Positions 11,901-22,921 of a stretch of DNA of 64,000 nucleotides are shown here, piece after piece. The stretch is from Hirundichthys speculiger (taxonomy: Eukaryota; Chordata; Actinopteri; Beloniformes; Exocoetidae). The stretch lies in NCBI GenBank assembly GCA_018398805.1, contig JAGFBZ010002395.1, positions 682,001-746,000 of the forward strand. Reading direction: 5' to 3'. The notes under the pieces are model-generated. The model had not been told where the DNA came from, did no database searches, and saw only the letters and a list, made by a program, of their open reading frames with translations. The position numbers and the translations under genes are program-made. Positions within the stretch are counted from its first letter, which is position 1. The number at the start of each line of letters is the position of its first letter.

Positions 11901-14900
11901 ACCAAAGAGGCTTTGGCAGCTGCAGGGAGTAATGGGGTGGGTGGAGTTGGTGGAGATCTCAGTGCCTGTTTGGGTGCAGGAGGTGCTGGGCCATCTGACC
12001 ACCTCCACGTACCTCATCACATATCTGATGTGCTGTCAGATATTACCTACTATGTCTACAAAGCCCGACAGACTCCCAAGTCTGTATTGTGCAGTCACGT
12101 TAGATCTCAGTGGGAGCCTAATGAGTACCCAGCCAGTATGGAGCGCATGCAGAGCTGGACCCCTGATGAGTGCATTCCAGAGTTCTTCACCGATCCTTCC
12201 ATTTTTCGTTCAATTCACCCAGACATGCCAGACCTGGACGTGCCATCATGGTGCAAATCCTATGAGGACTTTATTGAGGTCCATCGGCGCCTTCTGGAAA
12301 GTAGAGAGGTGTCCCAGCACTTGCATCAGTGGATAGACCTTACATTTGGCTATAAACTGTCAGGTAAAGAGGCTGTCAAGGCCAAGAATGTGTGCCTCCA
12401 CCTAGTTGACAACCACACCAACCTGACTACATATGGGGTAGTTCAGCTGTTTGACCAACCCCACCCACCCCGCTTATCTCCTTCCCTTTACGCTCCAGCA
12501 GAACCTCCACTTCTTGGCCTTGCTGCTCTTAATGTGCCTTCTCTACACATCCCTCCAAAGGACACTGTGGCTGACACTGTGGATGGAATGGTGCCAGAGT
12601 CCACAGGTTGTGAATCTAGTGGCTGGGCCATGGTAGAAAGAGATGAAGAGCTGGAGCAAGGTACAGAGGCTCTAGACTCTTTAGCGTCCACTGGGTCATG
12701 CAGTTCAGTATCTTGCTCTGTACCACTGCCAACCACTAGTGCAGGTGGAGGAAAGATGGGTGGCGAGCACACAGCACCTGTTCTATCTCAGTCTCCAAGT
12801 TCGTTCCCTGGTGATTTCACAAGTGGCATTGGTCCTGGTTTAAGAAGTGCAGTATTACAAAGAGGTTGGGCATCGAACAAAAAGCATGGGGAAAATGTGG
12901 CTGGAGCCAATGCAGAGGAAATTAAAATCATTCTCCCTGAAGGTTTCAACCCACTGCTACCATTGGAGGAGCTGGAGAAATTGAATAATTTCTTGGTGAA
13001 AAGTCTTCATGCTGAAGTATGGCACCCTGCAGCATCTGGGGACTCAGTGAGGGAGGGTGTAATAATTGAGTCTCCCCCCTCTCTTACACAACTTTACCAA
13101 AGAGACATGCAAGCCCTGGGTGTTGTCATTGCTGAGATGTTCTACTCTGCTAAACTGAGGGGCCTGAAACCAGGAGCCCCACTCAGACAGCGCTTCCAAG
13201 CTGTCATGAAGCTTTGCTCTGCCAACCTTCGTGATGTGCCACTGTCTTTACAGCATGCTCTTGAGACATTGTTGCTAATAGAGAAGCACTCTAGCGTAGC
13301 ACACAGGGAAGTAGATGGCTCAGATCTACTCCTTTTCAAATATGATCCCATCTATGATGGTCTCCCTCCCCCAAACCCTAATCAATTATTAAATCCCATT
13401 ACCACGCCCTTTCCTTTCCCTTCCTATTTTGGTGCACTACATCATTTTATCTTTTCCTACCATTCCAGGATGGATAATGTATGCAGCCTTCAAGGAAGAG
13501 ATGTTGTCTTTCACCTTTGGCAACAGCTTGAAGGACTGCTGCAGAGTAACATCACTGCAGAAGGTCTAGAGATCCTCTTGCCCTTCATTCTAGCTCTGAT
13601 GCTTGAGGAGTCCACTGCTGTTTATGCAGCTTGGTATCTTTTTGAGCCCATTTCCAAAGTCCTGGGACCCAGAAATGCGAACAAATACTTGCTAAAGCCA
13701 CTGATCAGTGTTTATGAAAACCCTCACTGCCTCAGAGGACGTTTCTATCTCTACACTGATTGTTTCATCTTGCAGCTGATTGTAAGACTCGGCCTTCAGG
13801 CCTTTCTTTCCAGCCTGCTACCCCATGTCCTGCAAGTCATAAGTGGCTTTGAAAGCTGTGTCTCAGGCACTGCCGGCGAAGATTGTAAAGGGCTGAGGCC
13901 TGGCATGGTTAATCTAGTAGAGGAAGAGGACTATCAGTGTGGTGAGGTACGGCCATCCTCTGGGTCTCTTGGTGGCAATATGGGAGCTAGCAGTGGGGCC
14001 AGTGGAGGAGTTGGGGTGGTGGGAGACACTGGGCTTGTTGACTACTCATCTGGCATTAGCCTCAGTGAACAAGTGTTTCTCTCTGATGGAGAAGACTTTC
14101 AGAATGAGTTTTATGTCAGCAATGGAACTGGGAAGCAGCACAACCAAAACTCTGCAACCAAGGATCAAGAACAGGAGTCTTTAAGTGTCGGAAAACTAAG
14201 TGATAAAAGCAGCACAAGTGAACTCTCCTTAGGTGATGACTCAATGCGGGATCGAGCAAGTCTAAAATCAGCTGACAGCAGTCAGGACCTGAAACATGTC
14301 AGTGAGGGAGAGGAGGGAGGAGAGTTAGAGGGAGAAGTGGTGTTTAATAAATGTACAGAGGGGATGGATGACCCTGCCCTCAACCTTGAACTCACTGTTT
14401 CAGGATGCACAGAAGCATCAAGAGGCACAGATGAAACTGTAGTGGACGAGTTTATGAATGGAATGACACTTGAAGAGACTGAGAAGGGAATTGTGGAAAG
14501 ACAGGAGGAGGATGAGGATGATAATGTTCCATTAGAGGAGTCTGAGGAGAAAGAGCACAAGATTCTTTTAGGTGAGTGTCGGAGTTCGCAGCTTATGCAA
14601 GACATTTGCTTATTACCTTCAAATTCTGATTAACTAATTTTAATTGCTAAAAATTTTAAACATGTTCAAATACACAGATACAGTCTGCAAAACAGTTCGT
14701 TGGCTATCAGCAAAACTTGGACCAACTGTGACATCTCGATATGTAGCCAGAAATCTGCTGCGATTGCTCACAAACTGTTACATCGGTATGTAAGTTTATG
14801 ACAAAAAGCTCAGTTGTCTCATGTAATTTATAAGAACAGCCTTTTCTTTTACTTCATGTTTTTTACCCCCCCACTATGTTTACCCCACATAGGTCCTGAA

Positions 14901-17900
14901 AACCATCAGTTTGTGACACCTCCATCTGAGGAGGGCCACCTGGAGAGTGTGGGAATGAGCAATGTTTATGAGAAGAAACCTGTGGTTGGGGATCACACGG
15001 CAGAAGCTGTTTTAGACTGTCTTATCTACATTGCTCAACTTTATGGAGAGCCTGTGCTCACCTACCAGTACCTTCCCTATATAGGATATCTGGTAAGAAA
15101 TGGGCAAAAAATAGGTCCAACAGAAAACACATAAACATATAAATCTTCCCTGTATTGCTATTTTTTCACAGAGAATCTAGTGTTTGCACTAAGTGATGAG
15201 AAGAGGCTGTTATATTTTTCTGAATTAATACCGCAACAGGGTTCTGAAATTAGACATGTTTATGTTTTCTAGGTGTCGCCACCTTCTTCACAGCGTCTTA
15301 ATACACGTAAGGAAGCAAGTCTACTTGGTGCTGTGGCCCTTACACAGAAGATCATCATCTTTCTCTCAGATACCACTCTCATGGACATGCTCATGAAGAT
15401 CAATCAGGATGTGCTTCTGCCACTTTTAGATCTGCTTACGACTCCTCGAATGGGGCAAGTAACACACAAACCCAAACGCATGTATGCGTAGAATGTTGTG
15501 AAAAAGAAAGTTCACCTTTTAATTTAAAGGTTTTCTGCCTTGGGATACAATTAACAATCATCTGATCTGTACTGAGTCTTACAATGATGCAGAGACAACT
15601 TCAGATGGACAACAGCACACAGCCTTTTTCAATTTTATTCATTCAACAAAAAATAGTCCAAATGCAGAAACGGCATTTGGAAAAATTAGGTAAATCCCAT
15701 GATTCAGTAGTTTGTAAAACTGCCTTGTTTTTGATGTTGTCAATCTCTCAGATGTTAGTGGAGGTATTTTGACTAGGTTTTATTCATTAAGATTTGCTGT
15801 TGTAGTTTGGGCACATCTCTGTGTAAAGTCTCCAACAGCTTTTCAAACAGGTCGAGGCCTGGACTTTTACCGGGCCATGGCATCTTTATTTTATTTATTT
15901 ATTTCTTTTTCAGTCATTCTGTTGTAGTTTTAGTACAAAGCTCAGCTCTTATAAAGATGCTCCAAAGTGGTGTTGATGATTGACCCAATTACTACAAGGT
16001 CCACTGGTCCTGTGTCTGACTGTTTGTATGAAGTGTTTGTGCTGATATGCTGTGTTTGGTTTTTGCTAAACGTGGCGCTATGTTTTATGGTCACACATGG
16101 TGTTTGTCCACAGGACATTGGCTTTGGGGTTTCTTCAGATGCATCTTGGTAAATTTAAGTCAAGTTGTCATGTTTTTCTGGGAGAGAAAATGCTTTCTCC
16201 TGGTAACAAAATGAGCAGTTATTGATAATTCTTCTTCTGTTTGTACAGTTATAAGCTTTTACATATGACATACTAGCTGAGATTCTCTAGAGTTTATGAT
16301 GAAGCACTTGGGTTTTATCAATTTCTTTAAGTATTATACAATGTAGCCTTGGGGCGAACTTGCTGGGATATCCACTCTCGTGAAGATTAGCAGCTGCTTT
16401 GAATATTTTTAACTGGTGAACACTGTATTATTCTGGGTTCCAAATTATTGGAAGTTACCTAATAACAGTTCCCAGACTGATGGACAGGAACAGGAACCTC
16501 TTTAAGATAATTTCTTATGTATTTTCTCTTAAGCATTATGCCAACATAAACTGCCAAAACCCCTACTTAATAGAAGTATTCAAGCTTATTCAAGTATTCA
16601 AGTTTATCTTTGATTAAATATCATATAATACAGTGTAAAATCTCATGTGTATAGCTAAGGTTGTATACCTCCAACTGAGCCTGATACAGTCTAGATTAGT
16701 TTTCTCGTCCTGATTTGTCGCTAGTGTACATGGAGGGACTCTGCATGAAAATCTTATAATTGAAGCATTCCATCATGCACTGCAAAATCATTAAAATGTT
16801 AAATTGTTTTGCTTTTTCTTTGTTTTACTTTAATATTTTCTGTGTTGTACTTTAAATCACAGTGTCTCTTTTAATTTTTGTGTTGTACTGTGTAGGTTCC
16901 CCAGTGGGGTGCAAACACGCACTGCAATCTGTCTCAAGACACTCAGTCTAATGGCTCTCATCTGCCTGCGCATTGGGAGAGAGATGGTGCAACAGCACAT
17001 GGCTGACACTCTGTGTCGCTTCTTTGCTGTTTTTTCTCTGCTGCATTCTCTGCAACCCCAGGTTTGCATGAATAATAATACACTCATGACCATTACATGC
17101 ATGTATAACTCTTACCCAAACATAATTCTTACTATAATAACAAAATGAAATGATACCCTTTAAGGTCTCCTCGTAAAAGAAAACTACACATTTTTTTTGA
17201 TTCCCAGGGTATAACATTGATCTTCACAAAAATAAATATATGTACTAATAATACATAGACTGAAACCTGTTACATTATATTTATTTCTTTAAAATTTTCA
17301 ACAGGTCCGTTTCAAAAATTACATTTTAGACATAAAAAAACCGATGAAATAAATAAGAACAAGAGTAACACAAAGTAACATTTGACAGAAAGAGAAGAAG
17401 AGGATGGGTATAAAAGAGCAGAGATCATTTTAGAATTTAGACATGCTGTTATACCTATTTCTTAATAGTGACATTAATTAACTATTATAATTCATGGTAT
17501 ACAAATATGATTGTCTATCTTACAATTTAGTTGGATTATGCCCCGCGAAGAGATTGTGGGAGAAGTAATGGTGGTGGATGTCTGCACACCTGAAGAGACA
17601 AATGTAACATATGAAATCGGGGTGTTGGAAGAGTTGCAGACTGTATTTAATCCTGAAATGGCCCATGCGTCCTACATCCCTTTTAACTGCATCGTAGGTA
17701 CGAACTCAGTGTGTGTGTGTGTGTGTGTCTTCTCCAGTACTGAGCAGTATGGCTTAAATGTGATACATTTCTTGTGCTTCTTTACATACATTTGTGTTAT
17801 TTTGTGTTTACAGGTGACAAAGCAATTCGGAAGCTGGTTCCCAATCATGAATTGGTTTGGCAGTTGGTGCAGTCCTACCAGCAGACTTTCAGTCAGGGGA

Positions 17901-19338
17901 TTACAGAGACAAACCTTACCTCAGGATCCAGTATGGAGCTCCCTCCATCCCCAGGTTTTGGTAGACATGATGTTTCTTCCCCATTCTCAGCCCCTTCAAG
18001 CAGCTTCACCACACAAGGAGACTTCCTCCCTGAGTCGAGCACATTTGGAAGCCACCTGGTTGGGAACCGTATCCAAGTGTCCCATGAAAATGACTACGGT
18101 GCCAAAACTAACTTGGCCAGCTCTTGGGGACGCTCCACCCACCACCCTACTTCAATCATCACAACTGCTTCCACTTTCGCCACTGCATCCATGAGTGCAA
18201 CTTCTCCCTGGGTGGCGGGCCCCTCCCCAGAAGACAGTGCCCTCAAACAAGAGCTCTCTCGAAGTAGCCGGTCTCTACAGGGAAATTGGCTGGCCTACTG
18301 GCAGTATGAGATCGGTCTTAATCAACAAGATTCCCATTTCCACTTTCACCAGATCAGATTGCAGAGTTTCCTGGGCCATTCAGGCACTGCGAAGTGTTTA
18401 GCACCATTGGCAGGAGAGGATTATTTCCTTTCTGGTAGTAAAGACAAGACTGTGAAGCTTTGGGCCCTGTATAACCAAGGTGATGGGACACGGGAGATAG
18501 AGCCTAGACTGACATATAATGAACATCGAAAGTCCGTCTTCTATGTTGGACAACTGGAGGCTTCACAGGAGGTAGTCAGCTGTGATGGTACCGTTCACCT
18601 GTGGGACCAGTATACAGGTACATTAGATTAAGTACAGAACATTTATTTACATGATAGTAACTTCACTCGGGAGATTTCAGTTTTGCTTGCATCTTTTGCT
18701 GTGTATAATTATTATTTTATTTGTCCTCAGGCAAACCCATCCGCTTGTATGATGCATTGGATGGGAAAAACCCCATTACAGCTGTCGCCACCATGCCAGC
18801 TCCACACTGCAGTGTTGTGTTTGGCAGTGCAGATTCTGTTCTCCGCTTCATTGATCCCCGAAAACCTGGATTGCAGGTAGACATTGAATTTAACAATCTC
18901 ATTTTCTCTCAAGATCTAAGCTGTTTACCACCCACGAGCTATTAATCATTACCTTTTCATCAGAAGTGTCATGCTTTTTGCACTTCACCACTACTGAATT
19001 GTTTCAGACTTGGAAAGTAACAAATCCCTTGTGTTTCCAGCATGAATTTCGTCTGGCCTACAACAATTTGAGTGCTGGACTCATCCGCTACTTGGCAGTG
19101 AGTCCCTCGGGACGCACAGTGGCTGCAGGTTTCTCATCTGGATTCATTGTTCTGTTAGACGCACGCACAGGACTTGTACTGAAGGGCTGGCCAGCGCATG
19201 AAGGAGATATCCTCCAAATGAAGGTGTTTTTTTGTGTGCATGTGTATATCATTTTCTTTAGACCTTTATTTATCTGTTACTGACAAGGCCTCTGGCTAAC
19301 ACTTTCCCTCACTTGTAAGTGTACATGAACAAGGGTGC

Positions 19339-19375
<37 letters not shown>

Positions 19376-19857
19376 TATTAGGGCTGTCAAAGTTAACGCG
19401 TTAATGCGTGATTAACGCAAAATAATTTTAACGCAACTAATTTTTTTTAACGCGGATTAACGCGCCTGGCCGTTTGATGTACAATAGTAGAGAGGAGAGT
19501 AGGTTTAATGAGCCTCGGGCCCCGCCGTAGTTGTAGTCCTCCGTAGTTTGTCAAAACAGGAAGCCATGCACTGACGTCGACGGCCATGCCGCAGACAGAC
19601 AGACGTAAACAAACCGTGGATACAAAAGATACTATTTTGAATGGTAAGTTCAGCTTCAAAACCTTACCTGATGGCTAACTCCACAAGATAAATGTTGTTT
19701 GTGTTTGCTGTCGATGTGAATTTAGTTACCACCGGAGTCCTGACTACTGAAATATCACTTGTCGGCTAATGAGAGCGCTGATGCAGAGAGCCCCCCCCCC
19801 CCGTTTGAAGCAAACCGCGAAAATATTTTGTATGAAGAACATAAGAGAAAATATTGA

Positions 19858-19907
<50 letters not shown>

Positions 19908-22900
19908 ATATATATATATATATATAATATATAATGGATTTGGCATTGTAGCAATAAATAAACATGCATTTGTTTTGCATAAGGCAAGCATTTGTGTACT
20001 CTCATATTAGGCAAGGCAACTTTATTTGTAGAACACAATTCGTACACAAGGCAATTCAAAGTGCTTTACAGATGCATAAAATCACAAGAAGTCAAATAGA
20101 ATCATTCCATACAAGCATAAAAATAATCAATAATAAATCAAATTAATTAATAAAAAAAATTAATTAATCAAATTAAAAATGAAGAGTGCAGATAAAATCC
20201 TTCTAGTCATCATCTTCACATCTGAACAGAACTGTTTTCAGTCTGGATCTGAACATTGTCAGAGTTCAGGTCTGTCTCACATCTTCTGGAAGACTGGTCC
20301 AGATTTTAGGAGGATAAAACTGAAATGCAGCTTCACCTTGTTTAGTCCTGACTCTGGACACCAGCAGGAGACCACTACCTGAGGTTCTCAGAGTCCAGGT
20401 TGGTTCATATGGATCTAACATGTCAGAGATGGACTTTGGGGCCATGAAGAGACTTGAACACAAGTAGAGCTGTTTTAAAGTCTATTCTCTGAGTAACAGG
20501 AAGCCAGAGACCTCAGGACTGGACTAATATGGTCATATTTCCTGGTTCTAGTCAGAACTCGTATTAATAAGAGTAATACAACTTGAAAAAGATCTGTATA
20601 AGGTAGATTTAGAACAGATAAAAATATGCGATTAATTTGTGATTAATCATGATTAACTATTGACAGTCATGCGATTAATCTGATTAATTATTTTGAGAAA
20701 TTGACAGCCCTAATATATATTAATAATATATTTAGCCATTGACTACATTTGTTGTGAACATATTGAACAAGTGAATTTCTTTTATGTTTTGTATATTTTG
20801 CTTACACATTGTGACCACAGCATATGTGTCTCATATACAGATCAGATAAAGTTCTGATTTGAAATAGTTTCCAGAATTTAGAAACATGAAAATAGTCTGT
20901 AATAAGCTGATTTATTAAATACAAAAATAAATGAAAAAAATATTTGAGAGAAAATTAAGATCATAGATGAGAATGGCTCTTTACTAAAGGAAATGTCAAA
21001 TAAGAATTAAATCAGTTTTTGTTAAAATTCTGGACAGCCAGCACTTGTTTTTGAGTCTTTACATGCACCAGCAAGTCCAGTCACATTTTGATGTAATATT
21101 TATACATTTGGCATTAAGGAGACACTGATCAGTTAATGAAGAAAAAAACAAATCCTGTTAGTGTCTACAGCAGTTTTGTGTTATTTGAAAAAGGAAAGAC
21201 TCAAACTCAGTGAACACTCTTGGAGTTTTTATAGGATTGTATTCGGAAAAATCTATTATTTTTTTTATTTCTAATTTTTTTTTTTGCTTTAGATGAGGGC
21301 CATGCTTTAGATGAGGGCCATGATTTCTTAGGCAGGTATCATCTGGTAGGAGTGCGTGGGCAGATGCTACAGAAACTCTTGTTACACCAAGTACACTTAG
21401 ATTGGGTTTCACAACATGGACTGACGTATTTTGGACTTGTTAACAGTCAAGTTGTTTACAGAGGGTGTGGGCTGGAGGACATGTGTCAAGCGTCATTTTA
21501 CTAAGATTACCAGTAAAACTTCAGGTTTTGGTCATATTTTCTATGGTGCCATTTTACTTTGTTGGAAAATACCAGTGTCTCTTAGTATAGTGGGATTTCT
21601 GCAAAGAGAGGTTTGTATGGACTTGTGTGATTGATGTACCATCAAACATAACAGGCCTTAATGTGTTTGTGTTCAGAAATGTAATATCTATTTAGTTTTT
21701 TCATTTCAAAGTAAACACTTCAAACAGCTAATCTGTACATGTATTTGAAACAGCAACATGAGTTTGTAAATTTGAATATTTACTGCCCTTTCTCACCATT
21801 TTTATATGTTTTAGAACATTAACTGAATGTGAGTGATGCTTTTTGGTCAACAGTGGAAAATTTTGAATGACCACAGATCATAGTCATCATCATGCTCATC
21901 GGCCAGATATTCATTCATTACGTCAGATAACTCCTTTTCTCAGATTGGCCTACATTACACACATCACATGTTTGACCTGAACTTTCAAGACAGAAGGTGT
22001 GGCTGTTCTTTTTACTAGTCATTTGATAAATATTATAGACAGTATTTTGAGTTTCCCCGCAGAAGTGATACAGAGATGGTGTAAGTTGTACCAGTAAGTC
22101 TGCTGTCAACAGAGCGCAAACTTTATTTAACCCCAAATAGGTCAAGGATCTCCAGTTTTAAAGGACAAGTTTAGGCAAATATGGACTATGGACAAATATA
22201 GACTACTCATTATAAAGAGCACAATGGTTCTTAGTCACTTAGATGTTTTCATATTTAATAGGAATATTAAGAAATACAAAACTACGATATAATAAAGCTG
22301 TATGCTATCATACGTCTTAAAATTGGGCGGTGCATGCTGGTTTTGTCTTTTTTTTTTCTAATAACCATCAAGCTATTTAGTTTTGTTACCTAATAACTTA
22401 AAACATGTTGCACTTTGTCAGTTATTCTGTTGCCTTCTTATGTCAGATTTTATGTATATTAAGTATATTATACATATTTATGCCTATAATGAGATATTTA
22501 ATAACAGTCATGAAACAACATAGCAAAACTGTTAATTAGGCACTTTTTGACTGTTGTAACACAGTTATTGATTGCCTCTTGTTCTGTGTTTCAGGCTGCA
22601 GAGGGAAACCTGGTCATCAGCTCTTCTACTGACTACACACTGACTGTTTGGAAAGATCTTGAGCATAAGCCTCTACGCCAGTACAAGTCACAGTCTGACC
22701 ACATCCATGCTTTTGACCTCTACGGTTCACAGATCGTAACTGGAACAGTGGCTAACAAGATCGGGGTGTATTCCATGGCCGATATCTCCTTGAGCCCCGT
22801 TAGCAGCACAAAGCTGAGCTCTGAGAACTTCCGCGGCACTCTGACCAGCCTCGCGGTCCTGCCCACTAAGAGGCTTCTGCTGCTGGCCTCTGAGAATGGC

Positions 22901-22921
22901 GCCATTAGGTTATTAGCCTAA
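8991..22921 (+). CDS. wdr81: WDR81, BEACH and WD40-repeat endosomal protein
   Basis: WDR81 works with WDR91 on endosomes to restrain class III PI3-kinase and drive early-to-late endosome conversion. Coding exons: 8991-9352, 11033-14571, 14678-14785, 14893-15092, 15273-15454, 16896-17061, 17531-17697, 17814-18617, 18731-18876, 19041-19223, 22595-22921. Phases agree at every junction except exon 7, which carries one base too many (see its entry). The product is about 2060 aa; human is 1941. The amino terminus [15 protein letters not shown] aligns with the vertebrate start, so ATG at 8991 is preferred over the in-frame GTG at 8949. The BEACH core [20 protein letters not shown] lies near residue 342. 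WD repeats run from about residue 1760 to the end, for example [15 protein letters not shown], and the carboxy terminus is ENGAIRLLA. Intron 5 uses a GC donor. Introns 1, 5 and 10 carry transposons. Confidence 0.97.
9935..10907. mobile_element. hAT-like nonautonomous element in wdr81 intron 1
   Basis: The left end TAGTGCTGGGCAGTAT and the reverse complement of the right end, TAGTGCTGGGCGGTAT, match at 15 of 16 bases. Flanks CTTACATG and CTTAAATT agree at 6 of 8, consistent with an aged 8-bp target duplication. The subterminal sequence is rich in ACGGTAT/ATACCGT words. A short minus-strand frame at 10504-10698 may be the start of a decayed transposase. The 973-bp length is too short for an autonomous hAT. 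Confidence 0.75.
11033..14571 (+). CDS. wdr81: wdr81 giant exon 2 (pseudokinase-like, BEACH and acidic linker)
   Basis: A single 3539-base exon carries residues 121-1300 without interruption. It begins [10 protein letters not shown] and ends KEHKILL. In order it holds an amino-terminal segment preceding BEACH, the BEACH domain ([54 protein letters not shown]), a serine-rich linker, a helical region with [20 protein letters not shown], and an acidic serine-rich tail with [20 protein letters not shown]. The linker and tail are the least conserved parts. Acceptor TTTTTTTCAG and donor TTAG|GTGAGT are canonical. Confidence 0.95.
15455..15460 (+). other. wdr81: GC splice donor of wdr81 intron 5
   Basis: The exon reads CGAATGG followed by GCAAGT. 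Joining at 15454|16896 restores the family reading MGFPSG in phase 2. The nearest GT, at 15459, would give phase 0 and put the next exon out of frame. GCAAGT is the classical GC-AG donor consensus, so a rare GC-AG intron is the best fit. Confidence 0.75.
15590..16160 (-). mobile_element. Tc1-like transposon remnant in wdr81 intron 5
   Basis: The plus strand matches, from memory, the antisense of a widespread fish and frog Tc1-like element. Landmarks are TTTATTCATTCAACAAAAAA near 15640, CCCATGATTCAGTAGTTTGT near 15697, TGTGCTGATATGCTGTGTTT near 16040, and AAACGTGGCGCTATG near 16068. The transposase reading on the minus strand is full of stops and internal deletions, so it is dead. Outer ends were not located exactly. 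Confidence 0.65.
17531..17697 (+). CDS. wdr81: wdr81 exon 7 with a one-base frame conflict
   Basis: The obvious acceptor ACAATTTAG ends at 17530, and exon 6 ends in phase 0, so the reading would be LDYAPR and then hit TGA. The frame needed downstream ([16 protein letters not shown] through FNCIV and into [15 protein letters not shown]) is offset by one base. Either one extra base lies near 17541-17552, or splicing uses a weaker AG ending at 17552, which restores phase and drops about seven residues. All later phases agree with either solution. Confidence 0.8.
17709..17728. repeat. TG dinucleotide microsatellite in wdr81 intron 7
   Basis: About ten TG units lie directly after the exon 7 donor GTACGA. 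Intron 7 is only 116 bases (17698-17813), so length change here could alter spacing to the branch site. Confidence 0.9.
19379..20712. mobile_element. hAT-like element with 12-bp terminal inverted repeats, wdr81 intron 10
   Basis: The left end TAGGGCTGTCAA is the exact reverse complement of the right end TTGACAGCCCTA. Both ends carry subterminal TTAACGCG or GATTAAT words. The flanking 8-mers are both ATATATAT, which fits an 8-bp duplication, but the site is itself a microsatellite so the evidence is weak. The interior holds a C run near 19790, a TA tract at about 19859-19926 and a nested repeat. No transposase frame survives. Confidence 0.75.
20010..20585. repeat. Nested dispersed teleost repeat inside the hAT-like element
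   Basis: The start GGCAACTTTATTTGTAGAAC, followed by GGCAATTCAAAGTGCTTTAC, is a sequence seen very widely in teleost genomes, and the rest (AGACTGGTCCAGATTTTAGG, ACACCAGCAGGAGACCACTA) belongs to the same family from memory. It is placed wholly inside the hAT-like element and separates its two arms, so it inserted later. Class and exact ends are not determined. Confidence 0.5.

Noticed and set aside
19755..20059. Minus-strand open frames over the TA tract in wdr81 intron 10
   Set aside because: Repetitive Tyr-Ile reading produced by the TA microsatellite inside a transposon.
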